Source of the DNA: a virus
Virus record (IMG/VR): IMGVR_UViG_3300025417_000066
Span: 1 to 29,031 of that record
Length of the DNA: 29,031 nucleotides
Reading direction: 5' to 3' (one strand)
In this document: piece after piece, positions 28,989 to 29,031 of the stretch
How the letters are laid out: each line of letters starts with the position of its first letter
Numbering within the stretch: the stretch's first letter is position 1
Program-made: the position numbers and the translations under genes
The notes under the pieces: model-generated
The model's database searches: none
Seen by the model: the letters and a program-made list of their open reading frames with translations, nothing else
Told to the model about the DNA's origin: nothing

Positions 28989-29031
28989 CCGTTAATAAGT
29001 TTCGTTCTGAGAACGCTTCTATGGAAGAAGG
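28985..29031 (+). CDS. Start of an unidentified gene (partial)
   Basis: Only 15 codons are visible (MTVNKFRSENASMEE...), starting in an ATGA overlap with the zinc-ribbon gene. Too short to identify; the reading frame is open to the window edge. Confidence 0.55.
   Translation, partial: MTVNKFRSENASMEE

Overview
The window is a piece of a contractile-tailed (myovirus-type) phage genome. All genes lie on the + strand, are tightly packed, and are mostly coupled by ATGA, GTGA, TAATG or TAGTG overlaps. The host is probably an actinobacterium. The phage carries a WhiB-like regulator (a family essentially confined to actinobacteria and their phages), a proteasome beta/HslV-like threonine hydrolase and a SpoVS protein. 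Base composition is moderate and AT-leaning, as in small planktonic (freshwater or marine) actinobacteria rather than high-GC soil ones. The host is an inference; there is no integrase, tRNA or CRISPR array in the window.

Layout. (1) 1-8105, tail tip and baseplate, in canonical order: end of the tape-measure protein, a CIS-tube-like protein, a LysM protein, a gpD/gp27-like hub, a gp5/gpV-like OB-fold spike, a gp25-like wedge, baseplate J, and a large gpI-like protein fused to adhesin-type modules. (2) 8117-17326, replication: a boundary gene with an acidic tail, a winged-helix initiator with an AT-rich, hairpin-bearing tract inside it (possible origin), a DnaC-like loader, a SWIM protein, an unknown, DnaB-like helicase, primase, dNMP kinase, HNH nuclease, SNF2-like helicase, a ribbon-helix-helix protein, two small proteins and a candidate ssDNA-binding protein. 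(3) 17340-23755, polymerase and recombination: family A DNA polymerase behind a large hairpin, RecA, a PD-(D/E)XK nuclease, WhiB, a Cas4/RecB-like nuclease and a RuvC-like resolvase. (4) 23755-27620, accessory or host-interaction genes: proteasome-like hydrolase, FmdB-type zinc ribbon, SpoVS, Hsp20 (its own transcription unit between two terminators, with an RNA-thermometer-like leader), and a calcineurin-like phosphoesterase. (5) 27644-end, small proteins of unknown function, one with a zinc ribbon.

How the genes could work together: the wHTH protein would open the origin, the DnaC-like protein would load the DnaB helicase, primase and polymerase would copy the DNA, and RecA with three nucleases would run recombination-dependent replication and junction resolution. 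WhiB, SpoVS, Hsp20 and the proteasome-like protein look like tools for reshaping host transcription and protein quality control. The most interesting non-coding signals are the hairpin that hides the Shine-Dalgarno (SD) of hsp20, a family of C-rich/G-rich hairpins over the SDs of three early genes, and the putative origin.
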